DNA of 32,507 bases from DATKEU01 sp035544495 (GCA_035544495.1 DATKEU010000492.1:1-32507), one strand, 5' to 3'. Numbered from the stretch's first letter, positions 16,739 to 24,567 are shown. The notes: generated by a model from the sequence alone, not told the origin. Made by a program: numbers and translations.

Positions 16739-17344
16739 TCAACCCCGCGGCGAGCCGATGGCCCGGCGCAGATAGTCAGCCAGCGCCGCCATGCCGACGC
16801 CGAACGCCAGCCAGGCCGCTTCCCAGCGCAGCGGGTGATCGATCAGCAGCGCCGCCACGGCCACGAACTGCATCACCGTGGCCGCCTTGCCGAGCGGGCT
16901 GGCCGAGAAGTCATAGTGCAGCCAGTGGTGCAGGCGCGGCACCAGCCGATAGGTCAGCGTCAGCGGCAGCTGGCAGAGCTCACGCCCGATGATCAGCGCC
17001 AGAAGCTCGAGCGGCGGGCGGCGGTGCAGCGCGATGGCGCCCAGCACGGCGGCCACGAACAGCTTGTCGCAAATTGGATCCAGCCACGACCCGATGCCGC
17101 TGGTGACGCCGCTGCGCCGGGCCAGGTGTCCGTCCAGCACGTCCGTGGCGGCAGCCGCCGCCAGCACGGCGAATGGTCCGACGAAGTCGGCGGGATCGTC
17201 GTCGATCACCAGCCAGAACAGCGCGCCCAGCGGCAGGCGCGCCAGGCTCAGCAGGTTGGGCGCGGTCAACCATCGCCGCGCGTCGGGCGCGCGCGCGCGG
17301 GCGAGGGCGGGGTTGCCGCCCCGTTGCTGGTCCAGGGGTGCCAT
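16739..17344 (-). CDS. CDP-alcohol phosphatidyltransferase family protein
   Basis: A 201-residue membrane enzyme that joins a CDP-activated lipid to an alcohol in phospholipid synthesis. The complete family signature D-x2-DG-x2-AR-x8-G-x3-D-x3-D is present at residues 68-93 (Asp68, Asp71, Gly72, Ala75, Arg76, Gly85, Asp89, Asp93). Hydrophobic segments occur at about 38-47, 55-67, 96-107, 113-124, 150-167 and 173-188. Length and the NLLSLARLPLG start fit PgsA-type phosphatidylglycerophosphate synthase, but inositol- or cardiolipin-type activity is possible. It converges with the dehydrogenase and diverges from the Hsp33 gene with 71 bases between starts. Confidence 0.88.
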   Translation of the reverse strand: MAPLDQQRGGNPALARARAPDARRWLTAPNLLSLARLPLGALFWLVIDDDPADFVGPFAVLAAAAATDVLDGHLARRSGVTSGIGSWLDPICDKLFVAAVLGAIALHRRPPLELLALIIGRELCQLPLTLTYRLVPRLHHWLHYDFSASPLGKAATVMQFVAVAALLIDHPLRWEAAWLAFGVGMAALADYLRRAIGSPRG

Positions 17345-17396
17345 GGGTTCGGCGAAGGCGGGCGGGGCGTGACGGCTGCCAGCGAAACCGGATATC

Positions 17397-17402
17397 GGAG
17401 GG
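17397..17402 (+). promoter_or_regulatory. Purine-rich ribosome site before Hsp33
   Basis: GGAGGG lies 10 bases before a GTG at 17413 and 13 before the ATG at 17416. The spacing slightly favours the GTG, which would add one residue. Confidence 0.5.
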
Positions 17403-17415
17403 TAACATTATCGTG

Positions 17416-18399
17416 ATGACAGGCAGCACCGGGATCAAGAGCGGCTCTCCGGGCGCTCACCGAGACGTCGGCGACCATATTTTGCGCGCGGTCTGGGACG
17501 GCGGCGCCGCGCGCGTCGTCGCCGCGATCACCACTGCCACCGCGCGCGAGGCCGTGCGCCGCCACGGGGCCAGCGATCACGCCGCGCTGGCGCTGGCGCG
17601 CGGCGCGACGGCGGGGCTGCTGCTGGCGACGCTGACCAAGGACGACGAGCGCGTCACGCTGCAGGTGCTGGGCGACGGTCCGCTGGCCGGCATCACCGTC
17701 GACGCGCGTTCGTCGGGCGGCGTGCGCGCCTACGTGAAGAACCTGAGCAAGGGCGTGCTGGCGGTGCGCTCGGGCGAGCGCGCGTCGCTGGCGGAGGCGC
17801 TGGGCACGGGCGGCGTGGTCAGCGTCATCCGCGATCTCGGGCTCAAGGAGAACGTGCGCGGTCAGACGCCGCTGGTGGCGGGCGAGCTGGACACCGACGT
17901 CGAGCATTACTTGAACACCAGCGAGCAGATCGACAGCGCGCTCGGTTGCGATGCGCTGTTCGTGGCCACGTCGACGGCCATCGTCGCGTCGGGCGGCATC
18001 CTGGTGCAGGCGCTGCCGGGCAGCGCGGGCAGCGCCTTCATCGAACGGGCGCGCGCCTGCCTGCGCAGCGGCGCCCTGGCCCGCGCGCTGGCCGCGCAAG
18101 CCGCGCCGTCGGCGGAGGCGCTGGCGCGCGCCGTGCTGGCCGAGGTGGAGCCGGCGGCGGGCGGGGCGGCGCTGCAGCTGCTGGACGTTCGCCCGGTGCG
18201 TTTCGAATGCCCCTGCTCGCGCGAGCGCGCCGCTGGCTCGCTGGCCCTGCTCGGCGGGGCCGAGCTGGCGGCGATGATCGTCGAGGACGGCAAGGCCGAG
18301 GTGATCTGCAACTTCTGCCGCGAGCGTTACGACTTCAGCGAGCGCGACCTCGATTCCATCCGCCGCGAGATCGCCCCCTCGGGCAGCCTGCCGAGCTAG
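17416..18399 (+). CDS. hslO: Redox-regulated holdase chaperone Hsp33
   Basis: A 327-residue Hsp33. Oxidative unfolding releases zinc and turns it into an ATP-independent holdase in the cytosol. The redox switch is complete: Cys265-x-Cys267, then a 30-residue spacer, then Cys298-x2-Cys301, matching the family pattern CxC-x(27-32)-CxxC. The N-terminal domain shows DHILRAV, GDGPLAGITVDA, VRAYVKN and GQTPLVAGEL, and the middle region has YLNTSEQIDSALG. The frame extends upstream without a plausible start; ATG 17416 (or GTG 17413) is chosen. It is the only gene of its unit, convergent with the esterase (28 bases). Confidence 0.95.
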   Translation: MTGSTGIKSGSPGAHRDVGDHILRAVWDGGAARVVAAITTATAREAVRRHGASDHAALALARGATAGLLLATLTKDDERVTLQVLGDGPLAGITVDARSSGGVRAYVKNLSKGVLAVRSGERASLAEALGTGGVVSVIRDLGLKENVRGQTPLVAGELDTDVEHYLNTSEQIDSALGCDALFVATSTAIVASGGILVQALPGSAGSAFIERARACLRSGALARALAAQAAPSAEALARAVLAEVEPAAGGAALQLLDVRPVRFECPCSRERAAGSLALLGGAELAAMIVEDGKAEVICNFCRERYDFSERDLDSIRREIAPSGSLPS

Positions 18400-18427
18400 G
18401 CGAGCGCCGAGACGATCGCCGAGTCGT

Positions 18428-19579
18428 TCACGGGGCGGGCACGTACCCTTCCCACAGCCAGGTCAGGATCTCGGCGTGGTGGTGCGCCGGTCCAAGGGGC
18501 GGGTAGTGCGCGCCGTGACCGCTGATGAAGCGATAGTGGTAGCCGCGGGCCTTCATCGCGGCGGCCATCGCCGTGTTCTGGGCCAGCCAGGCCTCCGCAC
18601 CCAGGCCGCCGATGTCGTTGGTCGAGCTGTACAGCGAGACGCGCAAGGGCTTGACCGGCTCGGTCATCACCGCGTTGATGTAGAAGCGCTTCATCGCCAT
18701 GTACTTGTCGTTGTTCGGGAAGCTGCTGTTGTCGGTCAGCAGGCGCCGGAACTTGTCGGGTCGCCACCAGCCGGCCGAGAAGGAGGCCACGCCGCCCGAG
18801 CTCTGCCCGCCGATGCCGCGCCCTTCCGGATCGGCGGTGATCTTGTACTTCGATTCGACCACCGCCGGCAGCAGCTCGTCGATCAGGAACTTGGCGTACT
18901 TGTCGCTGGGCGTGTCGTAGGCGGCCGCGCGGTTGCCGATCGGCGTGACGAAGACGGCGATCATGACCGGCACGACACCCTTGTTGATCAGGTTGTCCAG
19001 CACGGTGGGCGTGCGATAGACGCCGTTGCGATCGCCGTAAAGGGGGCCGTCCTGGAACACCATCAGCGCGGCGGGCTTGCTAGCGTCGTACTGCTTGGGA
19101 ACGTAGATCGTGTAGTTGCAGGTCGCGCCTGGATAGTTGACGGTGCTGGTGAAGGTGCCGGCGGTGATCGTTCCCGCGGGGACGCCCGCATGGACCATCT
19201 GCTCGTCGGTGTACATCTCGGCCCCGGTATAGGGCGCCGGATCGCTGTAATCGCCGTCGGTGGGAAATCCGGGCGGAACCTCGAACGAACCCGCGTCACC
19301 GGGCTGGGTCGCGTCGAGCGCGCCGCTGTTGCCGTCCGCCGGCGCGGCGTCATCGCCGCCGCCGCTGGTGCTGCCGCCGCTGCCGGGACCTCCGCTGGCG
19401 CCGCCGCTCGCCGCGCCGCCGCTGCCCGTCGCTCCGCCCGACCCGGATGGCGGCGACACCGTCCCTCCGGTTCCGCCGGGCGTCGATCCGGGGTTGGCCT
19501 GGCAGGCCGCCGCGAACAGCGCCAGCAGGCCGGCGCCGAAGAAAATTCCCTGGCCACGCGAGCGCGCTGACCGCTTCAT
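18428..19579 (-). CDS. Gly/Ser-tethered esterase lipoprotein
   Basis: A 383-residue lipoprotein from ATG 19579; the longer open frame runs into the phosphatase gene and is not used. The signal peptide ends in a lipobox with Cys26 (FAAAC) and Gln after it. A Gly/Ser/Thr/Pro linker spans about 27-95, then an esterase-D/enterochelin-esterase-like alpha/beta hydrolase fills about 110-380. The likely nucleophile is Ser260 in GIGGQSSGG, VFQDGPLYG resembles the oxyanion strand of the family, and His is in SGHGAHYP near the end. Acyl- or feruloyl-ester cleavage outside the cell is inference. It lies 98 bases downstream of the phosphatase on the same strand, possibly with its own promoter. Confidence 0.85.
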   Translation of the reverse strand: MKRSARSRGQGIFFGAGLLALFAAACQANPGSTPGGTGGTVSPPSGSGGATGSGGAASGGASGGPGSGGSTSGGGDDAAPADGNSGALDATQPGDAGSFEVPPGFPTDGDYSDPAPYTGAEMYTDEQMVHAGVPAGTITAGTFTSTVNYPGATCNYTIYVPKQYDASKPAALMVFQDGPLYGDRNGVYRTPTVLDNLINKGVVPVMIAVFVTPIGNRAAAYDTPSDKYAKFLIDELLPAVVESKYKITADPEGRGIGGQSSGGVASFSAGWWRPDKFRRLLTDNSSFPNNDKYMAMKRFYINAVMTEPVKPLRVSLYSSTNDIGGLGAEAWLAQNTAMAAAMKARGYHYRFISGHGAHYPPLGPAHHHAEILTWLWEGYVPAP

Positions 19580-19677
19580 GCCGACCGAGCCTTCGAGTTG
19601 GCCATAGCGGTGTCCGGTGGTCAAGCGACGGCACGGGCAACCTCGCTGACCCCGTGATGTCGTCGCGCCGCGCGGCC

Positions 19678-20916
19678 CTAGCGCTTCTGGATCACGAAGC
19701 TGTCGACGGCGGCGCCCTCGCGGCAGTCGATGTCGTCGCGGCCCGGCGAGGGCGGGCCGCACACCATCGTGCCTTCGATGGCTTCGGCGGCGAAGCGCAG
19801 GCGCAGCACGCCGTGACGGATCGCCCGGCGCGCGGACCAGGCGGGTGCCGGGCAGACGGCGAAGCCGCACGGTGTGCGCGCGCGCTCGAGCGCGCCGCCG
19901 CCGATGCCGGCCGTGAGGTGGACGACGCCCTCCTGAGGGGCGCTGCGCTCGTAGTTGTGGCTGTGCCCGTTCAGGTTCAGCACGTACTTGGAATAGCGCC
20001 GGCCCCAGTCGCCCATGATGGCTTGCAACGCCGGCACGCCTTGGTGCTGCCCCGTCGAGTACGCCGGGTGATGGCCGAAGGTGACGATGAACGTGATCGC
20101 GGGGTCGTGCTGGGCGCCCGCGAAGATCGGCTCGACGTCGGCGCTCCAGGTGCGCCAGGTGGCGCGCGCGTAGGGCTCCGGGTAGGCGATGAAGCGGGTG
20201 TGGCCGTAGTCGAACCAGTACCAGTCCTCACCACAGCAGCCGGCGCGCGGCGCCCCGCGCGCGGCGTGCGCGTGCGGCAGCGCGAAGCGCCCCTTGTAGT
20301 TGCGCAGATCGTCGTGGGGCGGATTCTCCCATTCGTGGTTGCCCCACGCCGGCATGTACGCCGCGTCCTGCGACCAGACCATCACGTCGTTGAAATGCTG
20401 ATCGACCGCGCTCGGGCGAAGATCGCCATACGTCAGATCGCCGAGCACCAGCACCAGATCCGGCCGCGCCTCCGCGACCATCCGCTGCACGCGCCCCACA
20501 TCGGGCCAGACAGAGGTGGCGCCGATGTCCCCCTGGGCGACGACGGTGAACTCCGCGCCCGCCGCCGGCGATGCGCGGAACCGATGCCAAGGCCCGTCGC
20601 CGATCCGGTATTCATGGCGTTCGCCCGGCGTCAGCCCGCCGATCGTCGTCTCCCAGAACGGCCCCGCCGACGACACCGGCACCGGCTTCGGCCTCTCCCC
20701 ACGCACGGTCTTCTCCTCGCCGCCCGCCGCCCGCCAGCGCACGATCCCCTCGCCGCCCCGCCAATCCAACGTCACCGCTTCCGCCCCCACAACCGTCCAG
20801 TGGATCTCATCCACCTCCGCCCCGCGTACCGGCGACTGCAAGCCGATCGCGCAACACACCCCAATCCCGAGCCACTCCCAGCCGGCAGGAGGCCGGGCTC
20901 TGCCCGGCCGGCTCAC
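19678..20916 (-). CDS. Secreted purple acid phosphatase-like metallophosphoesterase
   Basis: 412 residues from GTG 20916; a GTG at 20955 is an alternative with 13 more residues. A signal peptide (about 1-32, RPGR n-region, hydrophobic WLGIGVCCAIGLQS, cleavage near VRGA) directs export. An N-terminal Fn3-like PAP domain (about 35-115) precedes the metallophosphatase domain with all five metal motifs: QGDIG, GDLTYGD, GNHEWE, FGHHPAYS and NGHSHNYER. This order and set fit purple acid phosphatases with a dinuclear metal site, hydrolysing phosphomonoesters outside the cytoplasm. Four Cys in the region GCCGE and CGFAVC may form disulfides. It follows aroC on the same strand after 97 bases containing repeats. 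Confidence 0.88.
   Translation of the reverse strand: MSRPGRARPPAGWEWLGIGVCCAIGLQSPVRGAEVDEIHWTVVGAEAVTLDWRGGEGIVRWRAAGGEEKTVRGERPKPVPVSSAGPFWETTIGGLTPGERHEYRIGDGPWHRFRASPAAGAEFTVVAQGDIGATSVWPDVGRVQRMVAEARPDLVLVLGDLTYGDLRPSAVDQHFNDVMVWSQDAAYMPAWGNHEWENPPHDDLRNYKGRFALPHAHAARGAPRAGCCGEDWYWFDYGHTRFIAYPEPYARATWRTWSADVEPIFAGAQHDPAITFIVTFGHHPAYSTGQHQGVPALQAIMGDWGRRYSKYVLNLNGHSHNYERSAPQEGVVHLTAGIGGGALERARTPCGFAVCPAPAWSARRAIRHGVLRLRFAAEAIEGTMVCGPPSPGRDDIDCREGAAVDSFVIQKR
20891..20909. repeat. Perfect hairpin at the phosphatase start
   Basis: GGCCGGGC, a TCT loop and GCCCGGCC form an 8-bp perfect stem with a 3-base loop, 7 bases inside the gene when counted from the GTG at 20916. In mRNA it would be very stable and could occlude the start region. 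It could also be a terminator-like remnant after aroC, but no T-tract follows. Confidence 0.6.
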
Positions 20917-20970
20917 CTTACCAAGCAATCGGGGAGGGCCCGCGGGAGGGGGCACCAGCCCCCTTCCGCG

Positions 20971-21006
20971 CAGCCAGCGCAGCGAGCGCAGCGAGCGCAG
21001 CCAGCG
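20971..21006. repeat. Four 9-bp units in A-B-B-A order
   Basis: CAGCCAGCG, CAGCGAGCG, CAGCGAGCG, CAGCCAGCG follow directly on each other, 7 bases downstream of the aroC stop. The units differ at one base (C/G) in a mirror-like order. Confidence 0.8.
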
Positions 21007-21013
21007 CCCGCGA

Positions 21014-22111
21014 TCACCCGCACTGTCCGCGCTGGCGCAGCAGATGATCGGCCAGCACCAGCGCCATCATCGCCTCGACCATCGGCACGGCGCGCGGCAG
21101 GACGCAGGGGTCGTGGCGGCCGCGCGCCTTGATCGTCGTGTCCTGGCCGTTCACGTCGACGGTCTGCTGCTCGCGCAAGATCGTGGCCGTCGGCTTGAAC
21201 GCCACGCGGAGCACGACGTCCTCGCCGTTCGAGATGCCGCCCTGCACGCCGCCCGAGCGGTTGGTGCGCGTGCGCACGTGCCCGCCCCCGGCGTTGTAGA
21301 AGGGATCGTTGTGCTGGCTGCCGGTCAGGAACGTGCCGGCAAAGCCGCTGCCGATCTCGAACCCCTTGGCCGCCGGCAGCGACAGCATGGCCTTGGCCAG
21401 ATCGGCGTCCAGCTTGTCGAACACCGGCTCGCCCAGGCCGACGGGAACGCCGCGCGCCACCGCCTCGACCACCCCGCCCAGCGAATCGCCGGCTTTGCGC
21501 GCCTCACCGATGAGATCGATCATCCGCGCGGCGACCGCGGCGTCGGGGCAGCGCACGATGTTGCTGTCGACGGCGGCGGTGGTGACGCTGGCGGGATCGA
21601 CGTCGGCCTCCAGGTTCTGCACGCGCTTGACGTAGGCGACGATGTCGAAAGGGACGCCCGCGCCGCCCACCGCCGCCAGCACCTTGCGCGCGACCACGCC
21701 GGCGGCGACGCGGCCGATGGTCTCGCGCGCGCTGGCCCGCCCGCCCCCCTGCCAGGCGCGGATGCCGTACTTCGCCTGGTACGTGAAGTCGGCGTGCGAC
21801 GGGCGAAACTTGTCGCGCATCTCTTCATAGTCGCCGCCGCGCGCGTCCTGATTGCGCACCATCATCGCGATGGGCGTCCCCTGCGTTAGCCCCTCGTGCA
21901 GGCCCGACAGGATCTCCACCTCGTCCGTCTCGCGCCGCTGGGTGGTGATGGCGCTCTGCCCGGGTCGCCGGCGATCGAGCTCGCGCTGGATCTCCTCGAT
22001 GGCGATCGGCAGGCGGGGCGGGCAGCCGTCGATGACCACGCCCACCGCCGGGCCGTGCGATTCGCCCCAGGTGGTGACGCGAAAGAGGGTGCCGAAGGTG
22101 CTGCCTCCCAT
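21014..22111 (-). CDS. aroC: Chorismate synthase
   Basis: A 365-residue chorismate synthase, the normal length. It converts EPSP to chorismate, the last step of the shikimate pathway, using reduced FMN. The signatures are TWGESHGPAVG at the N-terminus, RRRPGQS, FRPSHADFTYQAKYGIRAWQGGGRASARET in the middle (in pieces), and ARGRHDPCVLPRAVPMVEAM near the end; all are intact. The start ATG at 22111 matches the family start (xFG-TLFRVTTWGESHG). It follows the DUF4178 gene by 21 bases, so the two are likely one transcript. No other aro gene is near. Confidence 0.97.
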   Translation of the reverse strand: MGGSTFGTLFRVTTWGESHGPAVGVVIDGCPPRLPIAIEEIQRELDRRRPGQSAITTQRRETDEVEILSGLHEGLTQGTPIAMMVRNQDARGGDYEEMRDKFRPSHADFTYQAKYGIRAWQGGGRASARETIGRVAAGVVARKVLAAVGGAGVPFDIVAYVKRVQNLEADVDPASVTTAAVDSNIVRCPDAAVAARMIDLIGEARKAGDSLGGVVEAVARGVPVGLGEPVFDKLDADLAKAMLSLPAAKGFEIGSGFAGTFLTGSQHNDPFYNAGGGHVRTRTNRSGGVQGGISNGEDVVLRVAFKPTATILREQQTVDVNGQDTTIKARGRHDPCVLPRAVPMVEAMMALVLADHLLRQRGQCG

Positions 22112-22132
22112 CGCGGTCCGGTCTTCCTTTCC

Positions 22133-22576
22133 CTACCGACCCGGCAGGATGTCGATCATCCCCTGGTGCACCGACTCGCCGGCCAGCGCGTGGACGCGGC
22201 CGCCCTCCTCCTCGATCTGCAAGATCCGATCGCCGGCCGCGCGGTACCGCCACACCTGGTGCGCGCCCGGCGTGCGCTGGGGGACGCTGCCCGCGATCTG
22301 CAGCGCCGCCGGTCCACCCCAGCGCTGCACGTACGTCAGGTTCTGGTAGCTGATCGAATGCGGCGGCGGGACCGCCATCACCAGGTCCTTGACCTCGCGC
22401 AAGACCAGCAGGCGATCGTCGGCGTCATCGAGAGCTGGTTCGATCCACAGGACCGCCTCGCCGTCGACCGCGCGCGCCAGCGGATGGGCCTTGCCGCCCA
22501 ACATCCATGTGGCCACCCCCTCGACGATGTAATCTTGGCCCAGGTAACTGACGACGTCGCGAACCTGAATCTTCAT
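22133..22576 (-). CDS. DUF4178 domain protein
   Basis: A 147-residue soluble protein from ATG 22576, with GGAG 4 bases before it. The domain has MKIQVRDVVSYLGQDYIVEG, then YQNLTYVQRWGG and a VWRYRAAGDRILQIEEEGG strand-turn unit; this is the DUF4178 pattern, known from family naming only and without a defined biochemical role. It has no signal peptide or membrane segment. It heads the minus-strand unit leading into aroC, and is divergent from the E1-alpha gene with 120 bases of regulatory space. The frame extends upstream to 22747 without a better start. Confidence 0.8.
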   Translation of the reverse strand: MKIQVRDVVSYLGQDYIVEGVATWMLGGKAHPLARAVDGEAVLWIEPALDDADDRLLVLREVKDLVMAVPPPHSISYQNLTYVQRWGGPAALQIAGSVPQRTPGAHQVWRYRAAGDRILQIEEEGGRVHALAGESVHQGMIDILPGR

Positions 22577-22620
22577 GGGTCTCCTGTCCTCACGCTCTGC
22601 CGGATCGGCGCCTCGCCAAC

Positions 22621-22650
22621 TTGACACTGCGGCGAATGAACGATTATACG
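22621..22650 (+). promoter_or_regulatory. Sigma-70-type promoter of the E1-alpha gene
   Basis: A perfect TTGACA (22621-22626) is followed after 18 bases by TATACG (22645-22650). It is 46 bases before the GTG start and stands out in this GC-rich DNA. It points to housekeeping-level transcription of the downstream gene. Confidence 0.6.
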
Positions 22651-22685
22651 GTTCGCCGTCCGCGTCGCTAGCACAGGTTGGCGCC

Positions 22686-22691
22686 AGGAGG
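22686..22691 (+). promoter_or_regulatory. Ribosome binding site of the E1-alpha gene
   Basis: AGGAGG with a 5-base spacer to GTG 22697; fixes the start. Confidence 0.8.
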
Positions 22692-22696
22692 AAACG

Positions 22697-23794
22697 GTGA
22701 AGCTGGAAGTCATCAGGGTGATGGACGACGACGGTCGCGTCATTCATCCCGAGCGCGAGCCCGCCCTCTCCGGCGACGACCTGCGCAAGCTCTACCGCAC
22801 CATCCTGCTCGTGCGCTTGCTGGACGAGCGCATGCTGCGCCTGCAGCGCCAGGGACGCCTAGGGTTCTACCTGGCGTCGACGGGCGAGGAGGCGACACAC
22901 ATCGGCGCCGCGTACGCGCTGCGCCCCACCGACTGGTTCTACCCCGCCTACCGCGAGGTCGGGGCGGCGCTGTACCGCGGGTACGCGCTGCGCACGTTCA
23001 TGTGCCAGCTGTTCGGCAACGCCGACGACCCCGTGCGCGGGCGGCAGATGCCGGTGCACCACTCGATCCGCAAGCTGAACTTCGTGTCGATCAGCTCGCC
23101 AGTGGCGACGCAGATCCCGCACGCCGTCGGCACGGCGTGGGCGGCCAAGCTGCAGAAGAAAGACGACGTGGCGGTGGCCTTCTTCGGCGAGGGCGGCACG
23201 TCGACGCCGATCTTCCACACGGCGCTGAACTTCGCCGGCGTGTTCAAGACGCCGTCGATCTTGGTCTGCCGCAACAACGGCTGGGCCATCTCGGTGCCGC
23301 GATCGGTGCAGACGGTGACGCCGACCTTCGCGCAGAAGGCGGTGGCGTACGGCATCCCCGGCGTGCTGGTCGACGGCAACGACATCCTGGCGATGATTCA
23401 CGTCATCAGCGAAGCGGCGGCGCGCGGCCGGCGTGGCGAGGGGGCGACGCTGGTCGAGGCGCGCACCTACCGGCGCGGCGCGCACAGCTCGTCGGACGAT
23501 CCGTCGGTCTATCGCGACCCCGGCGAGCCCAAGGAGTGGGAGCGCCGCGATCCCTTCGATCGCCTGCGCAAGTACATGACCGCGCGCCAGGAGATCGACG
23601 CCGCCACCGAGACCCAGATGCGGAACGAGATCAACGCCGACATCTCCGACGCCCTGGCCTACGCCGAGAGCCGACCGCCCAAGCCCCCGCTGCACAGCAT
23701 GTTCGAGGACGTCTACGGCGACATCCCCTGGCACCTGCGCGAGCAAGCCGCCGACCTGGAAGAGCACGTCGCCAGGCACCACCCGCCCGAGTAG
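22697..23794 (+). CDS. Thiamine-dependent 2-oxoacid dehydrogenase E1-alpha subunit
   Basis: A 365-residue E1-alpha of the pyruvate or branched-chain 2-oxoacid dehydrogenase type, which decarboxylates the acid on thiamine diphosphate and passes the acyl group to E2. The TPP/Mg motif runs from Gly164-Glu-Gly166 to Asn193-Asn194 (GEGGTSTPIFHTALNF ... NNGWAIS); GEG rather than GDG is as in branched-chain E1-alpha, while the usual SEGDF is here STPIF. Other marks are YLASTGEEATHIG, PAYREVGAAL, GRQMPVHHS, and YRRGAHSSSDDPSVYR with the phosphorylation-loop-like serines. It has its own strong promoter and ribosome site. No E1-beta or E2 gene follows, which is unusual since alpha and beta are normally paired. 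Confidence 0.92.
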   Translation: MKLEVIRVMDDDGRVIHPEREPALSGDDLRKLYRTILLVRLLDERMLRLQRQGRLGFYLASTGEEATHIGAAYALRPTDWFYPAYREVGAALYRGYALRTFMCQLFGNADDPVRGRQMPVHHSIRKLNFVSISSPVATQIPHAVGTAWAAKLQKKDDVAVAFFGEGGTSTPIFHTALNFAGVFKTPSILVCRNNGWAISVPRSVQTVTPTFAQKAVAYGIPGVLVDGNDILAMIHVISEAAARGRRGEGATLVEARTYRRGAHSSSDDPSVYRDPGEPKEWERRDPFDRLRKYMTARQEIDAATETQMRNEINADISDALAYAESRPPKPPLHSMFEDVYGDIPWHLREQAADLEEHVARHHPPE

Positions 23795-23827
23795 TGGCGC
23801 GCCTGGTGCCTCACGACGGGCGCCGCC

Positions 23828-24259
23828 TCACGAACCGGCGCGCGCGGTTCCGGTTCGCGTGGCCAGCGGGATGCGCGAGCCGTCCGCGCGCCGCCAGGTG
23901 GTCCGGAATCCCTCGTCATAGGTCCAGAGGCGAAACTCTGGTTTCTTCGAACAGAGGATCGCCAGCTGCGCGTCCGCCAGGTCGGGCTCGTGCTCGCGAA
24001 AGCTTTCCATCCAGTCGAACGTGTCGTCCCACCAGGTCGCCGGCATGTCCAGGACGGCGACGCCGAGACACTGAAACAGAAAGCGCATGCGCTGGCGCAG
24101 GAATCCGCGCGGCAGCAGGAAGCAGCACTCGCTGAGCACGGCGGCGGTGGAACCGAAGGGGCCGCCGCGCAGTCGTTTGAGGTCACGCGCCGCGCGCGGG
24201 CCGAGATCGTCCTGGTCGTCGACGAGACCAACGATGACGTTGGTGTCGACGAGGATCAG
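23828..24259 (-). CDS. vapC: PIN-domain toxin, VapC-type, apparent CTG start
   Basis: A PIN-domain ribonuclease toxin of 143 residues. No ATG, GTG or TTG lies where the family begins; CTG at 24259 gives (M)ILVDTNVIVGLVDD exactly at the expected point, overlaps the antitoxin stop as CTGA, and has GGAG 6 bases upstream. The first downstream start used by plain ORF calling (24139) would lose the first catalytic acid. The acidic residues of the PIN site are Asp5 (VDTN), Glu44 (VLSEC), Asp93 or Asp96 (EPDLADA) and Asp115 (TYDEGF). VapC toxins cut tRNA or rRNA; the target here is unknown. The gene converges with the E1-alpha gene (33 bases). Confidence 0.82.
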   Translation of the reverse strand: MILVDTNVIVGLVDDQDDLGPRAARDLKRLRGGPFGSTAAVLSECCFLLPRGFLRQRMRFLFQCLGVAVLDMPATWWDDTFDWMESFREHEPDLADAQLAILCSKKPEFRLWTYDEGFRTTWRRADGSRIPLATRTGTARAGS

Positions 24260-24531
24260 GCCGATCTCCGCAGCTTGCCCCTGATCAGCCGGCCAGCCTG
24301 ACGTCGATCGGCGGTATCGGTCTTGCGTGACGAGGGGCTGCCGGACGGCCGGGGAAAGCGGGCCCGCATCTCGGCCAGCATGGCGTCCGGCTCGAAGGGC
24401 TTCGCGACCTGACTCCTCGCCTCTGCGCGGATGGCGTCCCGCACGATCGTCGAGATCGACACTCCCCGATCACGCAGCCGCCGCACCAGCTGCGCGACGT
24501 CGTCATCCAGTCGGACGTTGAGCAGGCGCAT
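24256..24531 (-). CDS. vapB: Ribbon-helix-helix antitoxin, VapB-type
   Basis: A 91-residue antitoxin. The N-terminal ribbon-helix-helix (LLNVRLDDDVAQLVRRLRDR, then ISTIVRDAIRAEA) at about 1-40 binds operator DNA as a dimer. The C-terminal half is basic and probably disordered until it wraps the toxin. It precedes and overlaps vapC, the usual antitoxin-toxin order. A perfect 23-bp palindrome lies 9 bases upstream of its ATG and is a natural autoregulatory operator. Unlike Phd- or AbrB-type VapB it is of RHH type. Confidence 0.85.
   Translation of the reverse strand: MRLLNVRLDDDVAQLVRRLRDRGVSISTIVRDAIRAEARSQVAKPFEPDAMLAEMRARFPRPSGSPSSRKTDTADRRQAGRLIRGKLRRSA
24266..24269 (-). promoter_or_regulatory. 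Ribosome site supporting the CTG start of vapC
   Basis: GGAG inside the end of vapB, 6 bases before CTG 24259. The spacing is ideal for that codon. Confidence 0.6.
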
Positions 24532-24538
24532 GACCGGG

Positions 24539-24567
24539 ATCGTAAAGACGCCGCGTCTTTACGTCAA
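24539..24567 (-). promoter_or_regulatory. vapBC promoter with 23-bp palindromic operator
   Basis: On the minus strand TTGACG (24567-24562), a 17-base spacer and TACGAT (24544-24539) form a promoter. Two perfect 11-base arms, CGTAAAGACGC (24541-24551) and GCGTCTTTACG (24553-24563), with one central base fill the spacer and touch both boxes. Antitoxin binding here would block RNA polymerase. The predicted transcript start is at about 24532, immediately before the ATG, so the message may be leaderless. Confidence 0.75.

Noticed and set aside
23828..24139. VapC starting at 24139
   Set aside because: This would drop the first PIN strand and Asp5, though the upstream codons continue the domain in frame without interruption.
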